DNA from: CAZMGG01 sp964565715
GTDB lineage: Bacteria > Planctomycetota > UBA1135 > UBA2386
NCBI GenBank assembly: GCA_964565715.1
Contig: CAZMGG010000013.1
Span: 1 to 64,000 of the forward strand
DNA length: 64,000 nt
Direction: 5' to 3'
Part shown: in pieces, positions 1-9,433 of the stretch
How positions within the stretch are numbered: position 1 is the stretch's first letter
How the letters are laid out: every line of letters starts with the position of its first letter
Translations under genes and position numbers: made by a program
The notes under the pieces: generated by a model
What the model saw: only the letters and a program-made list of their open reading frames with translations
What the model was told of the DNA's origin: nothing
Database searches by the model: none

Positions 1-2
1 TG

Positions 3-716
3 GCGCACCTGGAGAAGCGCCGCGTGCGCGAGGTGCTGGTGGACCTGAAGGCGGCCGGCCTCGACTCGATCCCGGGCGGCGGCGCCGAGATCCTGGTGGA
101 ACGGGTGCGCGGCATCATCGCGCCGAAGAAGGCGACCACCGCCGAGTGGCTCGACGTGATGCGGCAGTGGGCCGGCCTCGGCGGCAAGGGCAGCGCCACC
201 ATGATGTTCGGCCACGTCGAGACCGACGCCGAGCGGATCGAGCACCTGACCCGGATCCGCGAGCTGCAGGCCGAGTGCGCGCCGTTCACGGCGTTCATCC
301 CCTGGACCTTCCAGCCCGAGAACACGCCGCAGGGCGAGGCGTTCCTGCTGCCGCGAGGCGGCCAGAAGGCCACCGTCGCCGAGTACCTGCGCATGCTGTC
401 GTTCTGCCGGCTCTACCTGCAGAACGTGCCGCACGTGCAGTCGAGCTTCGTCACCCAGGGCATGAAGACGTGCCAGGTCGGCCTGGCGATGGGCGCCGAC
501 GACTTCGGCTCGGCGATGCTGGAGGAGAACGTGGTGAGTTCCGCCGGCTGCTCGCATCCGACCTCGATCCCGGAGATCGAGCGGCACATCAAGGACGCCG
601 GCTTCGTGCCGCAGCGGCGGAACATGCTGTATCAGCCCGTGGCGACCCCGGAGACCGACAAGTTCGGCCGGCCCAAGGGGGAGAAGAAGGCCGTGGTGTC
701 GGAGGTGCGCGCATGA
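3..716 (+). CDS. mqnC: Dehypoxanthine futalosine cyclase, 3' part (MqnC)
   Basis: This is the C-terminal part of a radical-SAM enzyme; the reading frame is open to the left edge, so the start and the CxxxCxxC cluster motif lie outside the window. The visible part has the MqnC-type segments IPGGGAEIL, ATMMFGHVE and FIPWTFQPENT. MqnC cyclises dehypoxanthine futalosine in the futalosine route to menaquinone, in the cytoplasm. Its stop codon overlaps the start of the next gene (ATGA at 713-716), which is the related radical-SAM enzyme MqnE, so the two are very likely translated together. MqnC is chosen over MqnE because of the FIPWTFQ segment and the pairing with a clear MqnE. Confidence 0.88.
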   Translation, partial: AHLEKRRVREVLVDLKAAGLDSIPGGGAEILVERVRGIIAPKKATTAEWLDVMRQWAGLGGKGSATMMFGHVETDAERIEHLTRIRELQAECAPFTAFIPWTFQPENTPQGEAFLLPRGGQKATVAEYLRMLSFCRLYLQNVPHVQSSFVTQGMKTCQVGLAMGADDFGSAMLEENVVSSAGCSHPTSIPEIERHIKDAGFVPQRRNMLYQPVATPETDKFGRPKGEKKAVVSEVRA

Positions 717-1873
717 ACCCGGCACCGGCACCCGTCAGCCGTGACGCCCACCTCGACGACGGCCTGGCCGCCCGCCTGATCGAGCGGGCCGGGCTCGGCG
801 ACATCGACCGGAAGGTCCGTGAGGGCGAACGGCTGTCCTTCGAGGACGGCGTGCGGCTCTACGAGACGCCGCACCTCGCCGCCGTCGGGCTGATGGCCCA
901 TCGCGTGCGCATGGCCCGGCACGGCCGCCGCACGTACTTCAACATCAACCAGCACGTCAACTACACGAACATCTGCGTGTACTCGTGCAAGTTCTGCGCG
1001 TTCGCCGCCAAGGAGGGCGAGGAGCGCGCCTACCTGATGACGCCGCAGATCGTCGAGCAGAAGGTGCGGGAGCAGTTGCACCGGCCGGTGACCGAGGTGC
1101 ACATGGTGGCGGGCATCCATCCGACGATGCCGTACGAGTACTACCTCGACGTGGTGCGGGCGGCGAAGCGCGGCCGGCCGGACATCCACGTCAAGGCGTT
1201 CACCATGGTCGAGATCGAGCACATGCTCAACATCTCGGGCCGGAGCGAGGCGGAGGTGTTCCAGGACCTGCGGGAGGCGGGGCTCGGCTCCTGCCCCGGC
1301 GGCGGCGCCGAGGTGCTGGTGGACCGGGTCCACAAGGCGGTGTTCCGCGAGAAGATGGGCCCGGACCGCTGGCTCGCCACCGCCCGCAAGGTGCAGCAGC
1401 ACGGCTTCCAGATGAACGCCACCATGCTGTACGGCCACATCGAGCGGGTCGACGAGCGGGTCACCCATCTGATCCGGCTGCGCGAGCTGCAGGACGAGTG
1501 CGGCGGCTTCATGGCCTACATCCCGCTGGCGTTCTGGCCCTACCACACCGACCTGCAGAACTACGGCCACGTCACCACCGGTCACCTCGACCTGCGCAGC
1601 ATCGCCGTCGGCCGGCTGATGCTCGACAACTTCCCCCACGTGAAGGCCTACTGGATCATGCTGACCCGGGAATCGGCGCAGACGGCGCTGAGCTTCGGCG
1701 CCAACGACATGGACGGCACGGTGACCGAGGAGAAGATCACCCACGACGCCGGCACGACCGAGCCGGAGTCGCTGACCGAGGTCCAGCTCCGCCAGCTGAT
1801 CGCCGAGGCCGGCTTCGTGCCGGTGCAGCGGACGACGACCTACCAGGAAGTCCCCGCCCCCGCGGGCTCCTGA
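713..1873 (+). CDS. mqnE: Aminofutalosine synthase (MqnE)
   Basis: Radical-SAM enzyme of 386 residues, full length for the family. Residues C88, C92 and C95 form the CxxxCxxC motif that binds the 4Fe-4S cluster. The downstream PGGGAEVLVD and TEEKITHDAG segments are typical of MqnE, which joins the MqnA product 3-[(1-carboxyvinyl)oxy]benzoate to S-adenosylmethionine to make aminofutalosine. The ATG overlaps the mqnC stop by 4 bp. The MqnA gene lies about 20 kb downstream on the same strand, so the pathway is present but split. Frames opening upstream of 713 are shadows of mqnC. Confidence 0.93.
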   Translation: MNPAPAPVSRDAHLDDGLAARLIERAGLGDIDRKVREGERLSFEDGVRLYETPHLAAVGLMAHRVRMARHGRRTYFNINQHVNYTNICVYSCKFCAFAAKEGEERAYLMTPQIVEQKVREQLHRPVTEVHMVAGIHPTMPYEYYLDVVRAAKRGRPDIHVKAFTMVEIEHMLNISGRSEAEVFQDLREAGLGSCPGGGAEVLVDRVHKAVFREKMGPDRWLATARKVQQHGFQMNATMLYGHIERVDERVTHLIRLRELQDECGGFMAYIPLAFWPYHTDLQNYGHVTTGHLDLRSIAVGRLMLDNFPHVKAYWIMLTRESAQTALSFGANDMDGTVTEEKITHDAGTTEPESLTEVQLRQLIAEAGFVPVQRTTTYQEVPAPAGS

Positions 1874-2037
1874 CGCCGCCGGCAGGCCTCGCCTCCGGCG
1901 TTGCCGTAGCCCTGCCGCCCCTGCCATGGGGGCATCCGGCGCGCCCTGTCTCAAGTCGCGACGGCGGATTGCCGATGCGGAGCGAACGACGCCGGCACGC
2001 GCCGGCCCTTCTCGCAGGCAATCCGGAGGCAACCCTC

Positions 2038-4269
2038 ATGCGTTCGACTCGCGTTCTCTCTCTCGCCGGCTGCGCGCTCGTGCTGGCCGGCTGCGGCGGC
2101 GGCGGCGGCGGCGGCACGGTCAGCGGTCTCTCGCTCCCGTCCCAGGTCAACATCGTCGAATCCAGCACCAACAACAACACCGTGCGGCTGCCGCGCGGGC
2201 TGGCCGGCAGCACGCTGACCGACTACCAGAACGATCGCACCCAGTTCTGGATCCATGACGAATCGATGGGCCCGCTCGACACCATCAACGACATCCTCGA
2301 AGCCCTCGACCAGACCAACTACGACGATCCGACCGTCATCAACGCCGGTCCCTACATCGCCCTGATCAACGCGTTCGACAACGGCGGCGAGCAGGGCGGC
2401 GACCGCAGCGCGCCCCAGTACGAGGAATGGGTCGTCGACTCCTCCCGCGCCAGCGACAGCGCCCCCCACATCGTCAAGCTGTGGATCAAGGGCGAGGAGA
2501 ACATGGACGGCAACTCGCCGATCAACGGCCACATCTATGTCCGCGTCGTGATCAACGAGGCGCCCACCAGCACCAAGCCCTACGGCGACTTCACCCTCTA
2601 CTTCAAGTTCCTGGCCGACACCGAGCAACCGAACAGCACCAGCACGGTGTTCCAGGGCTATCTCGCCACCGTCGCCCGCAACGACGGTCAGGCCGAGTTC
2701 ATGTTCTTCAACGGCCACGGTGACCCCGACCAGGGCGTGCCGCCCTCGGGCTTCGCCATGCGCGAACGCGCCCGCGTGGTCGGCGATCCGGCCAGCCGCA
2801 CCGGCCGCGCCTACACCGAGAAGAACTTCCAGGGCCAGAACCACCAGGAACAGCAGGAGTACCAGGTCCAGTTCAACGGCAACTACGTGGCCCGCAAGGA
2901 CCGCAACAACGTGCTGACGGTGCTGGACCGCAACGACTTCGAGACCCACGTCTGGCGCTACGGCGTCTACAACTCCACCACCGAGGCGCGCATCAAGAAC
3001 TTCGGCGGCTTCCCGGTCGAGACCCAGGACGGCAAGCGCGGCTGGGCCAGCCACCACGGCATCTGGATGGACCGTGGCACGACGCTGACCAACGGCATGA
3101 CCCTCATCCGCCGTTCGCACCAGAACAACACCACGACCAGCTACACGGCCGTCGTGGTGCCGGGCAAGCTCGAGAAGCGCACCCGCGCCTCGATCACGCT
3201 GGCCGACATCGTCGACGAGGAGATGGAGTGCTGGGACTTCCAGAACCAGCAGCAGATCCTGGTCAAGTTCGACGGCACCAACTGGATGAACCTGGGTACC
3301 CGGAGCGGCAACGGCTGGAACCGCCTGCAGAACCCGACCAACGCCAACAACACGTTCGCCAACGGCCAGTGGACCAACCTGTGGAGCCCGCACCGCGGCC
3401 AGATCGAGCTGACCTGGACCACGTCGCCGGCCACCAGCACCCCGGCCTACCGGTGGACCCACAGCACGATCAGCGCCGACTCCCTGGAGCTGGCGAACGG
3501 TGATCTCAGCCTGTGGTGCTACAACAACATGCTGCGGTCGAACATCACGCAGAACCAGGCCAACTTCCAGAACAACGAGTCGCCCTACTTCCCGTGGCCG
3601 AACTCGGTGAACGACGGCAAGAACTACGTGTTCAACGCCACCACCCTGCTGCTCACCCTGGACGGCAACCCGTGCACGCTGGCCAACGGCGTGACCGTGA
3701 GCAGCGGTCCCGGCGCCAACGGCTTCCACTGCGGCCCGCTGCTGACTGCCCAGATCGCCAACTTCAGCGAGATGAGCCAGCAGACGGTGACCTACAACTG
3801 GAACACCGGCAGCCAGGACTGGAACCAGCTGCGGATGCTGAAGGACAGCAACAACGTCATCGTGCGGTTCGACCCGCCGCTGCGCTTCGACTACACCCAC
3901 AGCGAACAGGGCAGCCCCTTCAACGGCCGCGTGTTCAACCTGGAGTGGAACGGCGATCACCTCGGCGGCATCCCGCACGAGGAGAACACCGGCGAGGGCC
4001 GCTGGTACCCGCTGTTCAACATCCCGTCGGGCACGGTCGTCACCGCCGGCGAGACGAGCTACAAGGTGAAGCAGCTCGAGGGTGAGCAGATCATGATCGC
4101 GGTCAACAACCCGAACACGATCATGACCCAGGAGGGCTTCGACCTCTCCACCAACATCGCCGCGCCCACCGCCGGTCTCTATCAGGACCCGGCGATCGGC
4201 GGCAAGCCGACGGTCACCACGCCGCCGCGCTTCGTCGGTGGCGTCGATCAGCAGTCCAGCGACGGCTAG
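2038..4269 (+). CDS. Large lipoprotein of unknown function
   Basis: A 743-residue exported protein. The N-terminus has a short charged region, a hydrophobic stretch and two LAGC sequences; the second (Cys19) is followed by a run of glycines and is the likely lipidation site. A GGAGG-like ribosome site lies at about 2022-2027, ahead of the ATG; the same frame stays open far upstream but that part is a shadow of mqnE. After the glycine run the chain begins GLSLPSQVNIVE and is then rich in Asn, Trp and Thr with no catalytic motif I recognise. It is probably a surface protein anchored in the outer membrane. It ends just before a strong palindrome. Confidence 0.8.
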   Translation: MRSTRVLSLAGCALVLAGCGGGGGGGTVSGLSLPSQVNIVESSTNNNTVRLPRGLAGSTLTDYQNDRTQFWIHDESMGPLDTINDILEALDQTNYDDPTVINAGPYIALINAFDNGGEQGGDRSAPQYEEWVVDSSRASDSAPHIVKLWIKGEENMDGNSPINGHIYVRVVINEAPTSTKPYGDFTLYFKFLADTEQPNSTSTVFQGYLATVARNDGQAEFMFFNGHGDPDQGVPPSGFAMRERARVVGDPASRTGRAYTEKNFQGQNHQEQQEYQVQFNGNYVARKDRNNVLTVLDRNDFETHVWRYGVYNSTTEARIKNFGGFPVETQDGKRGWASHHGIWMDRGTTLTNGMTLIRRSHQNNTTTSYTAVVVPGKLEKRTRASITLADIVDEEMECWDFQNQQQILVKFDGTNWMNLGTRSGNGWNRLQNPTNANNTFANGQWTNLWSPHRGQIELTWTTSPATSTPAYRWTHSTISADSLELANGDLSLWCYNNMLRSNITQNQANFQNNESPYFPWPNSVNDGKNYVFNATTLLLTLDGNPCTLANGVTVSSGPGANGFHCGPLLTAQIANFSEMSQQTVTYNWNTGSQDWNQLRMLKDSNNVIVRFDPPLRFDYTHSEQGSPFNGRVFNLEWNGDHLGGIPHEENTGEGRWYPLFNIPSGTVVTAGETSYKVKQLEGEQIMIAVNNPNTIMTQEGFDLSTNIAAPTAGLYQDPAIGGKPTVTTPPRFVGGVDQQSSDG

Positions 4270-4297
4270 TCCGCCGACGGATGAGTGATCGTCACGT

Positions 4298-4321
4298 GCG
4301 GCCGCCCGATCGGGCGGCCGC
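4298..4321. terminator. 24-bp perfect palindrome between convergent genes
   Basis: GCGGCCGCCCGA followed directly by its reverse complement. It lies 29 bp after the lipoprotein stop and 25 bp before the stop of the opposite-strand cyclase-like gene, so it could end transcription from both sides. There is no T-run, so it may instead act as a barrier or binding site. Confidence 0.5.
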
Positions 4322-4345
4322 GCGCATTTCCGGCGGCGCCGCCCC

Positions 4346-6124
4346 TCAGCGGCCGGTCACCGGCGGCAGCGCCGACTTCTTCAGGAACAGGAGCCCGAAG
4401 CAGGTGTCAGTGGCCGAGCCCCAGGAGCCGTCGGCCCGCTGCTGGCCCAGCAGCTGGATGGCGCCCTCGAAGTACCAGTCGCGCTCGCCCAGCCGCGCCA
4501 CCTGGCTGAACTCGCAGGTCCGCTCCAGGCCGTAGAGCCAGTAGAAGACCCAGTTGTTCCAGCTCCCCGTGGGCCCGGGGTTGCGCCGCACGCTGAGGTT
4601 GCGCTCGAGCCAGAGGAAGCCACCGCGGGCGGCCTCGTCGATCTCGCGCAGCAGCTTCGGCGCGCCCTTCTTCTGCCCGCGCAGCGCCGCCGCGCAGAGG
4701 GTCAGCCCGGTGACCCCGGCGCTGGTCATCGAGCCCGTCGGTTCGCCGCCCTTGCCGTAGGCCCAGCCCACGCACGGCACCTTCGGCCCCCGCGCCCGGG
4801 TGCCGCGGCCGCCCTTCTCCTCCCGCTCGACGTCGGCGTAGCTCGGCAGCAGGGGCTGGCCCGGCTCGCCGGCCCGGATCAAGCAGTCGAGCCAGTGGTT
4901 GGCCGCCGCCGTCCACACCTGCGGCGAGACCTCGACCCCGCAGAGCTGGGCGGCGTAGAGGCCGAGCAGGGCGTACTGGGTGTTGCTGTTGTCGAAGTGC
5001 TGCGAGGGCCCGTAGTGCCAGCGCCGCAGATAGGCCTGATCGACGGTCTGGTCGATGTTGTCGAGCAGCGCCCCGGTCCACTTCTGCACCAGGGCCCGGT
5101 CGCCGTCGGTGAGCTGCCGCGGCGCCGGCGCCTTCAGGCGCCCCTCGCGCAGATCCACCCACTCGGTGGGCGGCGTGTAGAGCGCCTCGATGGCCAGGAT
5201 CGCCACCGCCAGCGAATAGGTGCCGTAGATCGGCATGGTCCGCAGGTCGGCGAAGGCCGGCCCCAGTTCCTCGCCCCTCGGGTCGGCGCCGCCCTTCACC
5301 GCCGCCAGCAGCCGCAGGGCCAGTTCGCCCGGCTGGCTGTCGTGGTACTGCTGCTCGGCGGGCACGTCCCGGGGCGCCGGCCGCCGATCGAGCCCGCGCA
5401 CCAGCGATGCGGTGGAATCGCGGATCGCCTGGGCCACACGGCTGCGGAACTCCGGCGAGCCGGGCGTCAGCTCCAGGTCGAAGGTCCACTCGTCGTCGAT
5501 CCGCAGCTCGAGGCTGCGGGCGGGCTGCGCATGGGCGCCCTCGCCCGACGCGGCGTAGTCCAGCGTCAGCGTCATGCTGCCGCGCAGCGACGCCACCCGG
5601 CCCGCTGCGCGGTCCAGCACGCGGGTGCCGGTGGCGGTGCCCTGCAGCCGCGGCTGCCAGGCCGACACCGGCGGCGCCGGCCGCCCCTTCGCCGCCGCCG
5701 CCTCGGCCGACACCCGCACCTCGACGGTCTGGCTGCCGTCGTCGCCGGGCGGCCCGTAGGTCGCCTCGATCCGGCACGGCGCGACCTGGCCGATGCCCGC
5801 GACATCCCATTGCAGCCGGCCGCCCTTCGACCGCGTCAGGTCGAGGCAGGCGAACGCGAACAGCCCGCGGACATCGTTGAGCGGCTCGGTCGTCGCCTGG
5901 CGCCGTTCGTCCAGTTCCCCGGCCAGCACCGCGCTGGCGTCGGGGTCGCCGTACCAGGGCAGCGAGTACTGCGCCGATTCGGGCTTCTTCTGCTGCCCGA
6001 TCTTCAGCTCCCGGCGATAGAGCAGGGCGCCCCGCTCGGCCACGCTCCACCGCAGGTCCTGCGCCGGCGCCGCCAAGGGCACCGCCAGCACGCCGAACAG
6101 ACCGGCCACGACGGGCCGCCTCAT
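4346..6124 (-). CDS. Secreted squalene-cyclase/prenyltransferase-repeat protein
   Basis: 592 residues starting with a signal peptide (cleavage near APAQ). The C-terminal half has alpha-barrel repeats of the squalene-cyclase/prenyltransferase fold, with QW-like segments such as QQRADGSWG near the end and GSMTSAGVTGL in the middle. I see no DxDD motif of true squalene-hopene cyclases, and the protein is exported, so cyclase activity is doubtful; this is a common uncharacterised planctomycete type. Its ATG overlaps the stop of the nitroreductase gene by 4 bp, so the two form an operon read leftwards. Confidence 0.8.
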   Translation of the reverse strand: MRRPVVAGLFGVLAVPLAAPAQDLRWSVAERGALLYRRELKIGQQKKPESAQYSLPWYGDPDASAVLAGELDERRQATTEPLNDVRGLFAFACLDLTRSKGGRLQWDVAGIGQVAPCRIEATYGPPGDDGSQTVEVRVSAEAAAAKGRPAPPVSAWQPRLQGTATGTRVLDRAAGRVASLRGSMTLTLDYAASGEGAHAQPARSLELRIDDEWTFDLELTPGSPEFRSRVAQAIRDSTASLVRGLDRRPAPRDVPAEQQYHDSQPGELALRLLAAVKGGADPRGEELGPAFADLRTMPIYGTYSLAVAILAIEALYTPPTEWVDLREGRLKAPAPRQLTDGDRALVQKWTGALLDNIDQTVDQAYLRRWHYGPSQHFDNSNTQYALLGLYAAQLCGVEVSPQVWTAAANHWLDCLIRAGEPGQPLLPSYADVEREEKGGRGTRARGPKVPCVGWAYGKGGEPTGSMTSAGVTGLTLCAAALRGQKKGAPKLLREIDEAARGGFLWLERNLSVRRNPGPTGSWNNWVFYWLYGLERTCEFSQVARLGERDWYFEGAIQLLGQQRADGSWGSATDTCFGLLFLKKSALPPVTGR

Positions 6125-6780
6125 CGCACCACCATGACCTGATCCAGCGGCCGCCGCTCCAGCGCCTTCTGCGGCACCGTGCAGTCGTCGGCCGGATGGC
6201 CCACCGGCAGCAGCAGGAACGGCCGCTCGTTGGCCGGCCGGCCGAGCACCTCGTTGAGGAAACCCATCGGACTCGGCGTGTGGGTCAGCGTGCACAACCC
6301 GGCGTGATGGATCGCGGCGATCAGGAAGCCGCTGGCGATGCCCACCGACTCCTTCAGGTAGTAGACCTTGCTGCCGTCGTCCATCTGCGTGAGCTGTGAC
6401 ACCACGATCAGCCACGGCGCCACCTCCAGGAACTCCTTGTGCTCGTCGGTGCCGAGCGGCTCGAGGTCGCGCAGCCACTCCGGCGTGGCGCGGCGCGTGT
6501 AGAACTCGTGCTCCTCCTGCTCCGCCGCGACGCGGATCGCCCGCTTCAGCGCCGGATCCTGCACGCACAGGAAGCGCCAGGGCTGCTTGTTGGCCCCGCT
6601 CGGCGCGCTGTGCGCCGTCCGCACGATCCACTCGATGGTGGCGCGCGAGACCGGCCGGTCGGAGAAGTGACGGATGCTGCGCCGCTTTCGCATCACCTGA
6701 TGGAAGGCCTCGGCGGCCTGTTCCGGCGAGCCGCCGGGCACGTGCTGCCCGGTGTAGGGGACGAACGTTGGCGAGGTCAT
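6121..6780 (-). CDS. Nitroreductase-family flavoprotein, iodotyrosine deiodinase type
   Basis: 219 residues from the ATG at 6780; an upstream ATG would add 17 poorly supported residues. RRSIRHFSDRPV and APSGANKQPWRF are the FMN-binding segments of the family. In the lid, E90, Y94 and K115 have the same spacing as the Glu, Tyr and Lys that hold the halotyrosine zwitterion in vertebrate iodotyrosine deiodinase, so reductive dehalogenation of halotyrosines is a reasonable specific prediction. It is the first gene of a two-gene operon with the cyclase-like protein and diverges from the kinase gene at 6830. Confidence 0.85.
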   Translation of the reverse strand: MTSPTFVPYTGQHVPGGSPEQAAEAFHQVMRKRRSIRHFSDRPVSRATIEWIVRTAHSAPSGANKQPWRFLCVQDPALKRAIRVAAEQEEHEFYTRRATPEWLRDLEPLGTDEHKEFLEVAPWLIVVSQLTQMDDGSKVYYLKESVGIASGFLIAAIHHAGLCTLTHTPSPMGFLNEVLGRPANERPFLLLPVGHPADDCTVPQKALERRPLDQVMVVR

Positions 6781-6829
6781 CGGGTGGCGCAGGATACACC
6801 CAGGTTGCCCGACCCCGGAGCCGCCGGCC

Positions 6830-9412
6830 ATGATCGGCGTGGTGACCCAGTCCCAGTCCAGCCCCGACCCGCACGCCCGCGCCGTGGCCGAACTGCCGGA
6901 TCACCTGGAGCAGCGCGTGCTGGCGGCCCTCGAACTGCCCGACGGGGACGCCGCCGCCGCCCTGGGCGAACTGCTGGCGCAGGAGCCGACCCACGCCCCG
7001 GCGATCCGGCGCTGGCTGCGGGACGCCGGCGTGCCCGGCACCTGGACCGGCGAACCCGACGCGCCGCCGGAACGCCCGGCCGAGCCCGATCTGCCCACCC
7101 TGCTGGGCCCCTACCGCATCCTGCGCCGGCTGGGCCGCGGCCACTTCGGCTCGGTGTTCCTCGCCGAGCAGGAGGCGCCGTTCCGCCGGCAGGTGGCGGT
7201 GAAGGTGCTCAACCCGGGCATGGACACCCGCGACGTGCTGGCCCGCTTCGCCGCCGAACGCGAGGCGCTCAACCGGATGGACCACCCCGGCATCGCCCGC
7301 CTGCTGGACGCCGGCACCACCACCGCCGGCCGGCCGTTCTTCGTCATGGAGTACGTGCCCGGCGCGCCGCTGGCGCGGCACTGCCGCCAGCAGGGCCTGC
7401 CGCTGCGGGCCCGGCTGGAGCTGTTCGTGCAGGTGCTCGACGCGGTGCAGCACGCCCATCAGCGGGCGGTGATCCACCGCGACCTCAGCACCAACAACGT
7501 GCTGGTCGCCGAGGTCGACGGCCAGAGCCGGCCGAAGGTGATCGACTTCGGCATCGCCAAGTCGCTGGCCTCGCCGCTCACCGAGGGCTCGTTCGGCACG
7601 CTGCAGAACACCCTGATGGGCACGCCGGAGTTCATGAGCCCGGAGCAGGCGCGCGGCCGGGTGCAGGACATCGACACCCGCACCGACATCTACGCACTCG
7701 GCGTGCTGCTCTACGAGCTGCTCACCGACACCCTGCCGATCCCATCGGTGATGCTGCGCAACCAGGGCGTCACCGGCATGGTGCGCCTGATCCAGGAGCA
7801 CCAGCCGCCGCTGCCGAGCCAGGCGGCGCCGGCCGGGCTGCGGGCGCAACTCCGCGGCGACCTCGACTGGATCGCCCTGAAGGCGCTGCACAAGGAACCC
7901 GACCAGCGCTACCCGACGGTGGGCGACTTCGCCGACGACCTGCGCGCCTGGCTGCGCGACGAACCGATCGCGGCGCGGCCGCCGGCGGGCTGGGAACGGC
8001 TGCGCCGCTTCGCCCGGCGGAACGCGGTGGCCGCCACCGCGATGCTGGTGATGGTCACCGGCCTGCTGGCGGCGCTGCTGGTGACGATGACGGCGCTGGA
8101 CCGGGCCCGGGACGCCGAGGCCGCCGCCCGCGCCGACGGCCAGCGTGCCGACGAGCGCGCCGACGCCGGCTTCCGGCTGTTCGCGGCGCAGAACCGCCTG
8201 CGCGAGGCGCGCGAACACGCGCCGCGGCTGTGGCCGGCATGGCCCGAGCAGGCCCCGGCCATGCGGGCCTGGCTGCGCGAGCTGGCCGACCCCCTGGTCG
8301 CCGACCTGGCCGAGGTCCGCCGCCGGTTGCGCGAACTGGCGGACCGGGCCACCGCCGGGCCGGCCGGCGGCGATGCGCGGCAGCTCGACGAGGCGCTGCA
8401 TCGCCTGGCGGCCGAGGTGGCGGACTTCACCGGCCCCACCGGCCTGCGCGAGGAGGTGCGCGCCCGGCTGCGCTTCGCCGAGACCATCGAGCGGCGTTCG
8501 GTGAGCGCCCACGCCGAGGCCTGGCGGCAGTGCCGTTCGGCGCTGAAGGCCGCCGACGGCGTCCGCGCCAGCACCCGCTACCGCGGCCTGCAGATCCCGC
8601 CGCAGACCGGCCTGGTGCCGCTCGGCGCCAATCCGGTGACCATGCTGATGGAGTTCCTCGACCTGCACAGCCACGATCCCGAGCTGCCGCCGCCCGACCG
8701 CGACGCGCAGACCGGTGCGCTGCGGGTGCAGGATGGCACCGGCGTGGTGTTCGTGCTGCTGCCGCCCGGCGAGTTCTGGATGGGCGCGCGCCGCGGCGAA
8801 CCCGGCATGGAGCAGAACGACCCGCTGGCCCAGGACGACGAACTGCCGGTGACGCCGGTGACCCTGCAGGCCTTCCTGCTGGCCCGCACCGAGCTGACCC
8901 AGGCGCAGTGGGCCCGGCTCAGCGGCGGCGACCGGCCGAGCCGCCACGCCGGGCCGATGCTGCCGGTGGACAGCGTCGACTGGAACCGCGCCGGCGAGGT
9001 GCTGGGACAGCACGGCATGGCGCTGCCCACCGAGGCGCAGTGGGAGTACGCCTGCCGGGCCGGGACGACCACGCCATGGCACTTCGGCAACGAACGGGCC
9101 GAGGCGCGCATGTTCGGCTGGTTCGGCCCGGGCCCGCAGACCGTGATGCTGTTCCCGCCCAACGGCTTCGGCCTGTTCGACCTGCACGGCAACGTCGCCG
9201 AGTGGTGCCGCGACTGGAAGCTCGACTACCGCGGCGTGGTGCCCCGTCGGGGCGACGGCCTGCGCGAGGGCGAGGGCGAACTGCGGGTCCTGCGCGGCGG
9301 CGCCTGTGCCACCGACCTCACCGCCTCGCGCAGTTCCGCCCGCACCGGCCTGCGGCCCGAGGTCCGCGACCGGCTGGTCGGGCTGCGTCCGGCCCGCGCC
9401 CTGCTCTGGTAG
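6830..9412 (+). CDS. Ser/Thr protein kinase with formylglycine-enzyme-like C-terminal domain
   Basis: 860 residues in three parts. The kinase domain (about 90-355) has a glycine-rich loop (LGRGHFGSV), Lys125, the catalytic loop HRD at 216-218 and DFG from D239. One membrane segment lies at about 400-422, followed by a coiled linker. A SUMF1/formylglycine-generating-enzyme-like domain fills about 635-858 (LPPGEFWMG, LPTEAQWEYACRAG, GNVAEWCRDW, RVLRGGAC). The usual catalytic-loop lysine is absent: the motif reads HRDLSTNN instead of HRDLKPxN. The C-terminal domain lacks the cysteine pair of true FGE, so it is more likely a binding domain. Membrane receptor-kinase role inferred. Confidence 0.88.
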   Translation: MIGVVTQSQSSPDPHARAVAELPDHLEQRVLAALELPDGDAAAALGELLAQEPTHAPAIRRWLRDAGVPGTWTGEPDAPPERPAEPDLPTLLGPYRILRRLGRGHFGSVFLAEQEAPFRRQVAVKVLNPGMDTRDVLARFAAEREALNRMDHPGIARLLDAGTTTAGRPFFVMEYVPGAPLARHCRQQGLPLRARLELFVQVLDAVQHAHQRAVIHRDLSTNNVLVAEVDGQSRPKVIDFGIAKSLASPLTEGSFGTLQNTLMGTPEFMSPEQARGRVQDIDTRTDIYALGVLLYELLTDTLPIPSVMLRNQGVTGMVRLIQEHQPPLPSQAAPAGLRAQLRGDLDWIALKALHKEPDQRYPTVGDFADDLRAWLRDEPIAARPPAGWERLRRFARRNAVAATAMLVMVTGLLAALLVTMTALDRARDAEAAARADGQRADERADAGFRLFAAQNRLREAREHAPRLWPAWPEQAPAMRAWLRELADPLVADLAEVRRRLRELADRATAGPAGGDARQLDEALHRLAAEVADFTGPTGLREEVRARLRFAETIERRSVSAHAEAWRQCRSALKAADGVRASTRYRGLQIPPQTGLVPLGANPVTMLMEFLDLHSHDPELPPPDRDAQTGALRVQDGTGVVFVLLPPGEFWMGARRGEPGMEQNDPLAQDDELPVTPVTLQAFLLARTELTQAQWARLSGGDRPSRHAGPMLPVDSVDWNRAGEVLGQHGMALPTEAQWEYACRAGTTTPWHFGNERAEARMFGWFGPGPQTVMLFPPNGFGLFDLHGNVAEWCRDWKLDYRGVVPRRGDGLREGEGELRVLRGGACATDLTASRSSARTGLRPEVRDRLVGLRPARALLW

Positions 9413-9433
9413 CGGGCCGACGACGGACCCGGC

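Noticed and set aside
632..2032. Long minus-strand frame of 466 codons over mqnE
   Set aside because: It is antisense to a clear radical-SAM gene and has the His/Arg/Val-rich composition that GC-rich DNA gives in shadow frames.
2091..2117. GGC-type simple repeat in the lipoprotein as a phase-variable tract
   Set aside because: The units are triplets, so length change would not alter the frame; it codes for the flexible glycine linker common after lipoboxes.
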